A DNA stretch of 64,000 nucleotides from an uncultured Prevotellaceae bacterium (GCA_902775605.1 CACYNE010000033.1:1-64000), one strand, 5' to 3'; shown: positions 7,971-16,876, numbered from the stretch's first letter. Program-made: numbers and translations. The notes: generated by a model from the sequence alone, not told the origin.

Positions 7971-10042
7971 ATGAGTAAATCCAGATACAACGTCCCCCGT
8001 GCCGCCATCCATGTTGGCGCACCAGCCAAGTCCTTTTCAGCTGCTGAAGGCTACGAGCCTGAACGTCGCGGATGGGATGAGAACACCTATCGTCTGAAGA
8101 ACCAGGACACCAACAACCATTACGATTTCTCACGCAAGCATCTCAACTTCGAGATTAATGGCAAAGGTGAAATCGTTCCCCTTTGTTCAGATCCCGTGCC
8201 ACTTCATGAACGCTTACAGAAGCGTCTTGACGAACTCGGTTTCAAACCCTACATGGACAAGAACAATCCTTTAGGAATCTCCGACAACAGTCCGAACTGC
8301 ACCGTTGGCATTATCGTTAGTGGCGACCATCGGGTACTGACACGACTCGCCTTCGGTGATCAAAATGTGGACTTCACCCTGCAAAAGAGTAATGCCCATG
8401 TCGTACTGAAACATGGTATCAAAGATTGGGCATTGGACACCTACCATTGGGCATGTGACCGTTGGGGAGCTGAGAACATCATTGGTTTTGATGTTCATCT
8501 TGACGAGACCACACCGCACATCCAAATCCAGACCATCCCTGTAGCAAAGACAAAAGCAAGAGGTCGCGCATCTGTCAAGTATGTGCATAAGGATGACAAG
8601 TCTAAGGTACTTTCCCATAAGGAATGGAAGAAACTGCCTGAAGAAATCCGCTCGAACTTCGTAAGAACAGAAGTCGAACGGAGGGAAAAGGAATGTGTAT
8701 CGTATGCCCGTGTATGGGGCGAGGACAAATATGCCGTAGGACGAACCACGGGCTGGAACGTGGCGATGACATTGCCATGCTGCCAGGTGAGGAACGGCGA
8801 GAGCGAGTCCACAAGAACAAGGCTGTTTTGGAAGCAGAACGTCAGGCAAAGGATGCCATCGTCAAGAATCAGATGGAAAATGAACGTCTGGAAGGTCAAA
8901 AGGAAAAGATGGAGAGCGAGGTACAGGACATGAAAAAGCAGAAGGATAGTCTGGAAAGAGAGGTGGATAAGATGGAAGGTCTGAAACGGAGTGTGGAGCA
9001 ACAAAAGAGAGACTTGGAAGGCAGTGTTTCACAACTGGAAGAATATGCTGCGGCATTGGACATCAAGGAAGAAGACCTCATTGTGCCAACCTTGAAGACC
9101 AATCCACTTGTAAAGAAAGCTGTTGATGCAATACTGGAAGAACTGGGTAAGCCAATCCCGACATTCGGGCATAAAGAATGGAAAGAAGAACGCAGAAAGG
9201 CGATTAAAACCATCCTAACAGACTTGCAGACCGCACTCATGGAAGCCAAGGAAGCCCATAACAAGGATATTCTGAAGTTGGGAAAGTCTCTTTTCAACAA
9301 AGCAATGAAGGATGCAGGGGCTATTATCGAACAGAACAAACAACTGCTAAAGGAGAACGCCCGATTGTCCGAAGAAAACAATGGGCTCAAAAAGCGGATT
9401 GCCTCGATTGACGAGAATGCTATCACCCGGCTTCGGGACAGGAAGGATGCTGAAATCAAGGAATTGCAGGAGCAACTTGGCAAAGCCGAATCTGAGGCTG
9501 TCCGTTCAGGGAACAAGGCGTACAGTGAGCACAAACGAGCCGAAAGCGCAGAGAGCCAAGTCCGAGAAATGTTCGACATTCCCGAGATTAAGGAGATCTG
9601 GGAGAGTATTCAGCAGAACAAGAAAGCTTTCTCGAAGCAGCTTGGCAAATGGATTGAAGATGGTGTCGCAGCTATCAGGGATTATGCAGATGGCAAAGAC
9701 AACGACTTCCGACCAGAGGCTGGCAACGCTGTTGCATGGGGCATCATTGCAAAAGCATTTGAGTATGGCCTTGACCCAACTGACGAAAAGCAACGCAGGA
9801 TAGCTGCTGCCTATCTGTTAGAGAAGGTATCGTGGACTGGTATCTCATCAGATTTCAAAATTAGTCTTACCTCTTCTCGTACCCAACAACTTTGCAATGC
9901 GATGACGGTTCCCAAAGAACTGATGGCAAATTTACTCCTTGCAGCTGGCGGTAGAGGCGGTATCGGTACTGGCGGCGGTGGTTCCAACAGCGATCTGACC
10001 AACTGGGACGGCACGAAAAAGCAAACAGGTTGGGGAATATAA
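7971..10042 (+). pseudogene. MobV-family relaxase, apparently frameshifted by an internal deletion
   Basis: The first frame (7971 to about 8745) encodes a Bacteroides-type MobV/Mob_Pre relaxase domain: the N-terminal YNVPRAAIHVGA, the DFSRKHLNFE segment, and the metal-binding HLDETTPHIQ motif. After KYAVG (codon ending 8741) this frame becomes nonsense and stops at 8933. The family-like sequence resumes at 8750 in another frame (GLERGDDIAMLPGEERRERV) and runs to 10042 as a long coiled coil with a Gly-rich tail. The residues that normally lie between these parts in related relaxases, including an HTDYH-like stretch, are missing, so an out-of-frame deletion of several tens of bases near 8741-8750 fits best. 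An assembly error is possible. If real, the element has probably lost its own mobilization, unless the N-terminal domain alone works. Confidence 0.7.
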
Positions 10043-10335
10043 GGTGATACCATGTTTCCTATACCATTTGAGGTGATTTCCAAAACAAGAACACCTTCCG
10101 GATCACATTGGTGAATCGCCAATGTGGCTCTGTTTCGTTGTTTGATAGACCCTGTTGTCGGTAGTCATTCATTACTCAGTGTTTACTCGCCGGGCAGACA
10201 GCTACGTCTTGTTCAAAATTCATCGTACTAACAGAATTCATGAGAAGTGATTGATAGTTAACTGTTAATAAACAATTTTTTCGATTATTTGGAAAACAAC
10301 ATTGAAAAAATATGAATTATGTATAAAAATACGAG
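10043..10335. other. Gap after the relaxase; hairpin, no gene seen
   Basis: About 290 bp with no convincing coding frame. CACATTGG (10104-10111) and CCAATGTG (10119-10126) form an 8-bp hairpin followed by GCTCTGTTTC, possibly a weak terminator of the mobilization operon. AT content rises sharply after 10250, just before the regulated promoter of the WYL gene. This gap marks the seam between element backbone and defence cargo. Confidence 0.5.
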
Positions 10336-10372
10336 AAACGAACTTTGAGTTCGTTTTTTATAGGTATATTTG
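10336..10372 (+). promoter_or_regulatory. Operator 1 and promoter of the WYL regulator
   Basis: The perfect palindrome AAACGAAC-N5-GTTCGTTT (10336-10356) covers the -33 region (TTTG at 10344-10347 is inside it), and the -7 box TATATTTG is at 10365-10372. The same palindrome type lies at 11491-11511 and 14646-14666. In all three the palindrome ends 9 bp before the first T of the -7 box, so a bound protein would block RNA polymerase. The adjacent WYL protein is the obvious candidate and would thus repress itself. Confidence 0.8.
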
Positions 10373-10394
10373 CACTTAAAATGAATTTAATATT

Positions 10395-11423
10395 ATGCCA
10401 GCAAATAAGAATGCGGTAATTAGATACCAGAAATTAGACGAGTTATTATCAGATCGTCACCATCATTATACGATGGAGGAGATAACGGATAAGGTAAATG
10501 ACTACCTTGTAGATTTAGGCTACGAGGAGGTAACTCGACGCTGTCTTGAAAAAGACATAAATTTCATGGAAGAACGTCCTTTTTGCGCCCCAATCAAAAG
10601 GTTTACATCTAACGGCTTCAGATGTATCAAATATGGAAGAAGCAATTATTCTATTTTTACAAAGGAGTTAACAAAAGAGGAAGAAAGCCTTCTTTCTGAG
10701 GTAATTAACACAATAGGGCAGTTTGAAGGACTGCCCAACTTCGAATGGTTGGATGCCCTTCAAGAGCAATTAGGAACAGAGAACCATCGCCAGATCATTT
10801 CGTTTTCATCAGCAGTAAAACTGAAGAACTCAAATCTTCTTGCCTCACTATATGATGCGGTTTCAAATGAGCAAGTAATATCAGTAATATACAAGAGATT
10901 TGAAGATAAAAATGCGGACACCCTTATTGTTCATCCATACTATCTGAAAGAATACAACAAACGATGGTACCTTGTATGTTATGACGAAGTACGCAACTTT
11001 ATATGTACTCTTGCCCTTGATCGTTTCGAGGATTTTACGCCGATGCCCGAAAAGAAACTTGTTCCAATGACCGCAGAAGTGGAACATCGTTTTGATAATT
11101 CTATAGGCATAACCGTCTTAGACAACCAAGAGCCAGAACATGTCGTATTCTGGGCATCCGACAAAGAGTCCAACTATATCGAAACAAAAAAGATGCATCA
11201 TAGCCAGGGGACGCTTGGCGAGGAGGCTTCTACCATCTATCACAAGAAATACAATCTTCCCGATGGCGGAAAGTTCTTCAGTTTGTATTGCCAGGACACG
11301 TATGAGCTCCGAAGAGAACTGTGTTCACATTTCAGTGACATAATCGTTCTTGAACCCAAAAGACTTGTCTTGGAAATAAAGACTGAGGTATCAAAGATGA
11401 AAAGCCTATATGACAATATATAG
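10395..11423 (+). CDS. WYL-domain transcriptional regulator (342 aa)
   Basis: The N-terminal 80 residues form a winged-helix region (KLDELLSDRHHHYTMEEITD ... VTRRCLEKDINFM). The WYL core follows near residues 160-215, with the signature HPYYLKEYNKRWYLVCYDE, and a C-terminal WCX-like extension completes the protein. WYL proteins of this layout, such as BrxR and CapW, repress BREX and CBASS defence operons by binding inverted repeats and are thought to sense a nucleic-acid ligand through WYL. Here the gene is monocistronic, has its own palindrome over its promoter and its own terminator (11449-11476), and precedes two operons with the same palindrome. It is inferred to be the repressor of the whole 10.3-20.3 kb block. 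Repressor rather than activator is inferred from the palindrome position. Confidence 0.85.
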   Translation: MPANKNAVIRYQKLDELLSDRHHHYTMEEITDKVNDYLVDLGYEEVTRRCLEKDINFMEERPFCAPIKRFTSNGFRCIKYGRSNYSIFTKELTKEEESLLSEVINTIGQFEGLPNFEWLDALQEQLGTENHRQIISFSSAVKLKNSNLLASLYDAVSNEQVISVIYKRFEDKNADTLIVHPYYLKEYNKRWYLVCYDEVRNFICTLALDRFEDFTPMPEKKLVPMTAEVEHRFDNSIGITVLDNQEPEHVVFWASDKESNYIETKKMHHSQGTLGEEASTIYHKKYNLPDGGKFFSLYCQDTYELRRELCSHFSDIIVLEPKRLVLEIKTEVSKMKSLYDNI

Positions 11424-11448
11424 ATAATGTATATTTGTGACTGCAAGC

Positions 11449-11476
11449 GCTAAAAATAAAAATTTAGCGTTTTTTT
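11449..11476 (+). terminator. Rho-independent terminator of the WYL gene
   Basis: CGCTAAA (11449-11455) pairs with TTTAGCG (11463-11469), followed by seven T residues. It separates the regulator from the helicase operon, which then needs its own promoter. Confidence 0.8.
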
Positions 11477-11490
11477 GCGAATATTTTTCA

Positions 11491-11527
11491 AAGCGAACAT
11501 ACCGTTCGTTTCATAGCCGTAACTTTG
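11491..11527 (+). promoter_or_regulatory. Operator 2 and promoter of the helicase operon
   Basis: The palindrome AAGCGAAC-N5-GTTCGTTT (11491-11511) has the invariant CGAAC-N5-GTTCG core. The -7 box TAACTTTG is at 11520-11527, again 9 bp after the palindrome. The transcript would start near 11534 with a leader of about 65 nt before the ATG at 11598. Confidence 0.8.
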
Positions 11528-11597
11528 CACTGTCAAAAGAAACAAAAACTCTTGCGACATCAAACAAAGATCAATAACAATTAAAAATAATACAGCT

Positions 11598-12902
11598 ATG
11601 AGACTTGAAAAATGGTTCATTTCCAACTTGGACGATTCACAGAGAAAAATCATCGTTGAGGACATCGATAAGAATATCGTTGTACAGGGTGCTGCAGGTA
11701 GCGGCAAAACAAACCTTGCAATACATAGAGCATTGCAGGCAAAGAACCGAGGCTCTTATGCTCTCGTAATATTAACTGTAGCCCTGAAGAGAATGATCTC
11801 TTACGGCATGAACGCTCTTGGACTTGACCGTGACCGAATTGCTTACGATTGGGGATGGACTCATCGTGGGTTTGACATGACAGGTGATGTCTATTGGAAG
11901 AAAGACGATAGAAACCACCTTTATCTTGTGAACGACATGGAAACCAGAAAGTTCGCCCGCTGTGAGAAAAAGGACTCACAAGCGTTTGGCATCGACTTCG
12001 GTGACTGGGTCGCTTCCAAATTCTATTATGCCTTTGGAAGAAGAAGCAGCTGGTTCCATGAGGTTCAGACAGATTCTGCTTTCGATGTCACAGACACAGA
12101 CACCTATGAATTAATCCCTTCAGGTACTATGTTTAAGCAGGCAGAGGATCAGGTGGACTATCTCATAGTAGATGAAGCCCAGGACTTCAACGTCTCTGAT
12201 TACAAGGATCATTTTGCCACTCGTGCCAGAAGGAGTCTTTCTCTCTTTGGTGATACGAAGCAGCAGATGAATAGCCATGGAAGTAATATTAAAGATATTG
12301 CCGAAGGGCTTGACTGCAAGCAAATGTCGCTTGATTACAACTACCGTCTTCCCAAAGCTATTGCCAAGGTTGCCCAGCAAATTATCGGCGGCGACGTTGA
12401 CCTGATAAGCAATAACCGAAAGGATGGAGGTAACAGCGACTATCCTAACTACCCCAAACCGGTAATCACTCAGTATTCAAGTCCTGAGAAGGAACTGGAG
12501 GGTATCCTTTCACGTATTCAGATGGAAGATCTTGATGACGTTGCCATTCTTGTACCTTCTGACAGAGAGGTAATGATGGTTAACGACTACCTTGCCAAGC
12601 ATGGCATTAAGACACAGGTCATGTATCGAACCGGTAATACTGTGCCTTTCCGTACAGTAAACACACTGGACTTCTCTAACAATGATCTTCCTTGCATACT
12701 AACGTACTATGCAGCAAAGGGCTCGGAGTTCGAAAATGTTTTTGTACCATTTGCGAACACATCGAATGACTGTTCACGCAATTCTTTCTATGTGGCATGT
12801 ACAAGGTCTTCACGTAGCCTATACATCTCATATTCCGGCACTAAGACCAAATATCTCAGCGAAGTTAACTCAGATTTTATAACCGAATTAAAAGCTGCAT
12901 AA
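11598..12902 (+). CDS. UvrD/Rep-like superfamily 1 helicase (434 aa)
   Basis: The SF1 motifs appear in order: Walker A VQGAAGSGKTN near residues 32-42, motif II YLIVDEAQDF, motif III LFGDTKQQM, the motif IV-like NYRLPKAIAK, motif V YYAAKGSEFENV, and motif VI YVACTRSSRSLYI. At 434 aa it is much shorter than UvrD and lacks most 1B/2B insertions, like the compact ATP-dependent helicases or sensors found in defence operons. It is the first gene of an operon under operator 2 and ends 3 bp before the next start. It probably unwinds or translocates on nucleic acid in concert with the 573-aa partner; that partnership is inferred from the tight linkage. Confidence 0.85.
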   Translation: MRLEKWFISNLDDSQRKIIVEDIDKNIVVQGAAGSGKTNLAIHRALQAKNRGSYALVILTVALKRMISYGMNALGLDRDRIAYDWGWTHRGFDMTGDVYWKKDDRNHLYLVNDMETRKFARCEKKDSQAFGIDFGDWVASKFYYAFGRRSSWFHEVQTDSAFDVTDTDTYELIPSGTMFKQAEDQVDYLIVDEAQDFNVSDYKDHFATRARRSLSLFGDTKQQMNSHGSNIKDIAEGLDCKQMSLDYNYRLPKAIAKVAQQIIGGDVDLISNNRKDGGNSDYPNYPKPVITQYSSPEKELEGILSRIQMEDLDDVAILVPSDREVMMVNDYLAKHGIKTQVMYRTGNTVPFRTVNTLDFSNNDLPCILTYYAAKGSEFENVFVPFANTSNDCSRNSFYVACTRSSRSLYISYSGTKTKYLSEVNSDFITELKAA

Positions 12903-12905
12903 ATC

Positions 12906-14627
12906 ATGAAGTACTACATTTCAATTTCTGCTTGGAATCTTCTGGAGTCATTCACTACAGAGAGCATATCGCCTGTTGCATTCTATGCAGAAAGAGCATA
13001 CGGAGCCAAGTTAAGCAGATTCTTGGAAGACAAGTTTGACAGGACTTACAAGCTCATTCTGTCTACCAAGGACAACGGAGGTGATTACACCATCGAAGTT
13101 GACGAGCAGCTTGTAGATAAGAATCTCCTGATGCCTGAAAAGGATAAGACTATTTTCTCTTACCCTACAACTATCTATTATCAGAAAGGATTGGTGGCTT
13201 TCAGATTTAACACCCAGGAGCTCATGGATTCTATGATTGCAGAGTCTCAGATCCTGTTTGAGGTTAAATGTATTATAAAATACCAGTCAGAATTTTATGT
13301 AAAAGAGTTTGCACCGACAGCCATCAAGTCTGGAAAGATCGGAAATTCGTTGTCTTTTGACTATATGAATTACGTGGAACAAGACAACCGATATAACCTG
13401 GTCAAAGGCGCAGTTACGGGGTATGCTCGTGGAATAATGACTGCCCAAAGCAGTGATAGTCGCACTCTGCAGACCAAGGTTACGGAGTTAAAGAATGCTT
13501 TTGCAGGACTCAATACCATTACCCTTATGGGCAGTGGGGAAATCATGAATGCTGGCAAATATGCAGCAATGATTGAGGATTGCAAAAGACTATATAATAG
13601 TCAGCGCGAGGAGCCTACTCGAATATTTGACATTATGAAGCAGCAGTTCTCGGAGATTATCAAGCTCGCCGAGTCAAGAGCTAATGCTATCACCGGTAAT
13701 GGCCATTCCTATAACCAGGATATGCTGAACTCAGAAATACTGTCTCTTCGTAACAGAATCTTTGCTATAGAAGAGGCTAATAACATAGGTGTAATGTTTA
13801 GTGAGCTGGAAGCAATCAAGAAGGCTGAACACGAAAACGGACTGAAGGTTGGCAAAGAAAGAGTATATTTCAAAGCTGGGACTCCTGAATATGAGCGTAA
13901 GCAGGAAATCAAGAGGATCCTCAACGATTTCACCAATGGAAACGAGGACTACAGGATGCTGAAGGATGAACTGAAGAGACTGTACGGAAAGCAATCCGAA
14001 AGCAGTAACGAAGTAGAAATACTTGAAGGAGCAATTCAGGCAATTTTTACCCGATTAAGTGATCTTTCCAATGAAATCATCAAGAAGATTGCAGCAACCG
14101 AGAGCAAGAACAGCCTTGATCTTTCCCACATAGTCATATCTGATAAGATCCTAGTGGAATCCCCTGAGGGCTCACCTGTGGAAACATTGTTCTTCAATAC
14201 CCTGTTGAACACCATCCTTGATAATCCTTTGGATTGCCCAATCTCCGAAAATGTAATTCTGAGGCTTGTCGAGAAGGGAACCAAGGCATTTATGGAATTT
14301 CCTGATAGCACGACGGAAGACGGTAAGGCTATCGTAAACTGCATGAGAGGTTTCTGGTTATACAAGAACCACAGGGCTGTAAGCTTTGAAATACCTTCTA
14401 ACATGGAAGTTGTCAAGTCAACTATGGGATTCTTGCTGAAGCCTTTTGGCTTTGACCAGATAGAAAGATACCTATTGAACAAAAAGTGTCAGCACAAAGA
14501 GTATGCCTTCATGCTTTGGGGAGCATGTATCGGCTTCGCGGATATGCCAAAAACATTCACGGAGGTTCTCTACTCTGACGCAAAGGAGGCGGAAAAGCTT
14601 GACCGTTTTACAAGGAAATTAATATAA
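12906..14627 (+). CDS. Unknown 573-aa partner of the helicase
   Basis: No family is recognised. The N-terminal 170 residues look globular and beta-rich (MKYYISISAWNLLESF ... IAESQILFEVKCIIKY), and a nuclease or binding fold is possible but no catalytic motif stands out. Residues about 190-420 are charged, helical and heptad-like, suggesting coiled coil, with several KAEHENGLKVGKERV-type segments. The last 130 residues are hydrophobic-helical (ETLFFNTLLNTIL, GFLLKPFGFD, YAFMLWGACIGFADMP). There is no signal peptide. The gene begins 3 bp after the helicase stop, so both are co-expressed from operator 2 and probably act as a complex. It may be the sensor or effector subunit. Confidence 0.6.
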   Translation: MKYYISISAWNLLESFTTESISPVAFYAERAYGAKLSRFLEDKFDRTYKLILSTKDNGGDYTIEVDEQLVDKNLLMPEKDKTIFSYPTTIYYQKGLVAFRFNTQELMDSMIAESQILFEVKCIIKYQSEFYVKEFAPTAIKSGKIGNSLSFDYMNYVEQDNRYNLVKGAVTGYARGIMTAQSSDSRTLQTKVTELKNAFAGLNTITLMGSGEIMNAGKYAAMIEDCKRLYNSQREEPTRIFDIMKQQFSEIIKLAESRANAITGNGHSYNQDMLNSEILSLRNRIFAIEEANNIGVMFSELEAIKKAEHENGLKVGKERVYFKAGTPEYERKQEIKRILNDFTNGNEDYRMLKDELKRLYGKQSESSNEVEILEGAIQAIFTRLSDLSNEIIKKIAATESKNSLDLSHIVISDKILVESPEGSPVETLFFNTLLNTILDNPLDCPISENVILRLVEKGTKAFMEFPDSTTEDGKAIVNCMRGFWLYKNHRAVSFEIPSNMEVVKSTMGFLLKPFGFDQIERYLLNKKCQHKEYAFMLWGACIGFADMPKTFTEVLYSDAKEAEKLDRFTRKLI

Positions 14628-14645
14628 ACGCAAAAAAAACTTTCA

Positions 14646-14682
14646 ACGCGAACAATGTGTTCGTTGTGGCATTGTAACTTTG
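14646..14682 (+). promoter_or_regulatory. Operator 3 and promoter of the retron operon
   Basis: The palindrome ACGCGAAC-N5-GTTCGTTG (14646-14666) keeps the CGAAC-N5-GTTCG core. The -7 box TAACTTTG is at 14675-14682, 9 bp after the palindrome, as in operators 1 and 2. The transcript would start near 14689 and cover the 47-aa gene, the ncRNA, the reverse transcriptase and both downstream genes. No terminator is seen between the helicase partner and this promoter. Confidence 0.8.
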
Positions 14683-14709
14683 CACCATAATTAAAAAAAC
14701 AATACAGCA

Positions 14710-14853
14710 ATGGAAGAAGAATACTATAACGAAGAAGAGCGTTCCTATGATAATTACAATGGGAGTTATGCTCAAGATGTAGAGGGATGGAGTGATCAGG
14801 ACATAGATGATGTTTTTGATGGTAATCCTGATGCATATTGGAACGTAGATTAG
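14710..14853 (+). CDS. Very acidic 47-aa protein at the head of the retron operon
   Basis: An ATG at 14710, well placed after the operator-3 promoter, opens a frame to the TAG at 14851-14853. The product is rich in Glu, Asp, Tyr and Asn, starts MEEEYYNEEERSYDNYNGSY, and ends with Trp-containing WSDQDIDDVFDGNPDAYWN. It has almost no basic residue (one Arg). No family is recognised. Its dedicated regulated promoter and its place just before the ncRNA argue that it is a real gene, perhaps a DNA mimic, an inhibitor of one of the effectors or an antitoxin; these roles are speculation. It is the smallest gene of the regulon and easily missed. Confidence 0.6.
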   Translation: MEEEYYNEEERSYDNYNGSYAQDVEGWSDQDIDDVFDGNPDAYWNVD

Positions 14854-14906
14854 GTTAAATATGTAAAAATTTCCTAAACTTACGCACAAGTTTGAAAAAA
14901 AAGCAC

Positions 14907-14914
14907 TAATTTTG
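14907..14914 (+). promoter_or_regulatory. Possible dedicated promoter of the retron ncRNA
   Basis: TAATTTTG fits TAnnTTTG and would start transcription near 14921, exactly where the a1 arm of the ncRNA begins. The -33 element is weak (a TTTG at 14891-14894 is too close). This would let the ncRNA be made independently of operator 3. Confidence 0.5.
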
Positions 14915-14920
14915 TAAATT

Positions 14921-15133
14921 ATGTGGTCTTTGGCTATGTCCAGAGGGTGAATTTTGACTCTTGTCCAGCGTATTCGCTAGGATGTCTGCTCCTTCGGGAA
15001 AAGACAAACTCAATGTCACAATATTGATGTTGAACATCTATGACTTATGATTATAACCGACTGAAGTCTGACTTTATGACGTTATGATGTATATTTAAAG
15101 AAAATAACCTCTGGCATAGATCAAAGACCGCAT
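14921..15133 (+). ncRNA. Retron msr-msd ncRNA with long a1/a2 arms
   Basis: The segment 14921-14946 (ATGTGGTCTTTG ... CCAGAGG) is complementary to 15108-15133 (CCTCTGG ... CAAAGACCGCAT). A 12-bp outer helix with one G-U pair and a 7-bp inner helix flank a partly paired CTATG segment. These are the a1 and a2 repeats expected at the two ends of a retron transcript. Between them lie small hairpins (CCAGCG-tatt-CGCTAGG around 14965-14981; TCC-TTCG-GGA inside GTCT/AGAC near 14985-15004), consistent with an msr. A longer imperfect stem follows, from ACATC near 15035 to GATGT near 15090, a candidate msd. The ncRNA ends 15 bp before the reverse transcriptase start, the normal retron arrangement. G14947, next to the arm duplex, is a candidate priming guanosine. 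Confidence 0.8.
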
Positions 15134-15148
15134 TTTAATATAGAAGCA

Positions 15149-16876
15149 ATGAAAGATTTAAGAACACTTATTGGCAAGATAAACAATCTCTCTGATTTGA
15201 CTAAGGTGTTAAACTACTTCAAGCAGCGTGAGACCAACTGTGAGGAAAATCTCTTCACAATAGATGTTCTTGAATCATATGCAGATCCTGGCAAAAAGGT
15301 TGCACGTCGGTATAAAACTTTCTACATTCCCAAGAAAAATGGTAAACTTCGTGAAATTTCTGCACCTAACAGAAATTTGAAAGATATATTGTACTATCTC
15401 AACATGATGTTAGGAGAAGTTTATCAAGCCGGTCCTTCTGCAATGGGATTTGTCAAAGGACGTTCTATTGTTGATAATGCCAACTTACATGTAGGACAAA
15501 ATTATGTTCTAAACTTAGATTTGTCAGACTTCTTTACTTCTGTTTCACAGAGTCGTGTTTGTAAAAGGTTGCAGTTAGCCCCCTTCTGCTTTAACGAGAA
15601 TGTGGCAAAAGCAATCTCTGGACTTTGTTGCAAGAAACTAGTGAAGGATGGCAAGAAGGGGTGTGTACTACCACAGGGTGCGCCGACTTCTCCTCTGCTC
15701 ACAAATGCCGTTTGTGATTTCTTGGACAAGAAGTTGAGACAATTATCTTCTCGCAATGGAGTAAAATATTCCAGATATGCAGATGATATGACATTCAGCA
15801 GTATGCATAATGTCTATCAGGAAGATAATACCTTTATGAAAAATCTTTTTTCTATCATCAAAGAGGAAAGATTTACCGTCAACCCTGATAAAACCAGACT
15901 CCAAAAGAAAGGCGAAAGACAGGAGGTGACAGGTTTGACGGTTAATGACAAAGTTAATACGGTCCACAAATATACTCGTGATTTGCGTAATATCCTATAT
16001 ATATGGGAAAAATACGGACATAAGGATGCTTATACTAGTTTCTACAAACATTATAAAGCAACTAAAGGCCATATCAAAAAGGGGGAGCCTGTATTGGAAA
16101 ATGTCATCATTGGTAAACTCGATTTTCTTAAGATGGTAAAAGGCGAGAACGACGGTGTATATACAAAGTTCCGTTCTCGTTTCGAAGCCTTAAATCCAAA
16201 CATATACGAGCCAAAGAACACCAATACGAAATCAAAGGTAAATTACATAGAGTCGTATTCTATTGTTGAATTTGAAAAAGCCTTCAAGACGAAGATTAAG
16301 TTCATCATGAATGATGAGGGTAAACTGTCTGCTGTTTATAAGAATGGAAAGAAAGAAAGCTCCATTTATGTAAGCAGTGCTGTAAAGGATGTTGTCCTTA
16401 CTGAAAAAGCCAAACCAAGAAAGGACTATAGGTTTACTGTCAGCTCAATGGAAAACTTTTTCATTGCTTTATGCCGATCAAATAACGTAAACTACTGGAT
16501 GATGCTTGCAAATGAGCCAGCAAGAGAACGCCAGATACATCCCAAATATAACAACCTTCCTATCGATCAGCTCTTGAAAGAATGGGAGGAGAAAGGCATT
16601 GAAGCTGCAGCAGACACCTTGTCATCTATTCTTGACGGAGATTTAGTGTTGCCCATCAATCAAAAGAATGAGCCAACGTTGCCGAAATTAGGGGGAAAAA
16701 AGAGCAAGAAGAAAAGTGCGAATAAAGTATTTGAAGACTTGATGATAGAAGACTATATGGACGATATGAGTTTGCAAGCTTCGCTCATAGACTTTGAGGA
16801 CGAAGAAACCATAGAGTCTAATACAAAGGCAATAATAAAACTTTTAAATAGGGACAAAGATGGCAAAGAAGAATAA
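15149..16876 (+). CDS. Retron-type reverse transcriptase with a long C-terminal extension (575 aa)
   Basis: The RT fingers/palm motifs are clear: YIPKKNGKLREISAP (residues 59-73), motif A LDLSDFF (D124, D127), motif B LPQGAPTSPLLTNA (174-187), the catalytic YADD (210-213), and VTGLTVN (260-266), the retron-type VTG motif. The NAVCD at 186-190 stands where retron RTs usually have NAxxH. The RT core ends near residue 350. The last 225 residues form an extra domain with no family I can name, ending in a Lys-rich stretch (GGKKSKKKSANK) and a very acidic tail. A retron ncRNA lies directly upstream, so the enzyme is expected to make msDNA. Its stop overlaps the next gene by 17 bp. The retron type cannot be assigned from the neighbours I can see. 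Confidence 0.9.
   Translation: MKDLRTLIGKINNLSDLTKVLNYFKQRETNCEENLFTIDVLESYADPGKKVARRYKTFYIPKKNGKLREISAPNRNLKDILYYLNMMLGEVYQAGPSAMGFVKGRSIVDNANLHVGQNYVLNLDLSDFFTSVSQSRVCKRLQLAPFCFNENVAKAISGLCCKKLVKDGKKGCVLPQGAPTSPLLTNAVCDFLDKKLRQLSSRNGVKYSRYADDMTFSSMHNVYQEDNTFMKNLFSIIKEERFTVNPDKTRLQKKGERQEVTGLTVNDKVNTVHKYTRDLRNILYIWEKYGHKDAYTSFYKHYKATKGHIKKGEPVLENVIIGKLDFLKMVKGENDGVYTKFRSRFEALNPNIYEPKNTNTKSKVNYIESYSIVEFEKAFKTKIKFIMNDEGKLSAVYKNGKKESSIYVSSAVKDVVLTEKAKPRKDYRFTVSSMENFFIALCRSNNVNYWMMLANEPARERQIHPKYNNLPIDQLLKEWEEKGIEAAADTLSSILDGDLVLPINQKNEPTLPKLGGKKSKKKSANKVFEDLMIEDYMDDMSLQASLIDFEDEETIESNTKAIIKLLNRDKDGKEE

Noticed and set aside
8735..8760. Programmed frameshift in the relaxase
   Set aside because: There is no slippery heptamer, and residues expected between the two halves are missing, which a frameshift alone would not explain.
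8693..10042. An independent 449-aa gene starting at the ATG at 8693
   Set aside because: The first codons are out of frame with the relaxase and read as nonsense; family-like sequence in this frame begins only at about 8750. It is the displaced second half of the relaxase.
15149..16876. Group II intron or DRT-type (UG) reverse transcriptase
   Set aside because: The VTG motif, the directly upstream ncRNA with a1/a2 arms and the absence of a maturase or HNH domain and of intron boundaries favour a retron.
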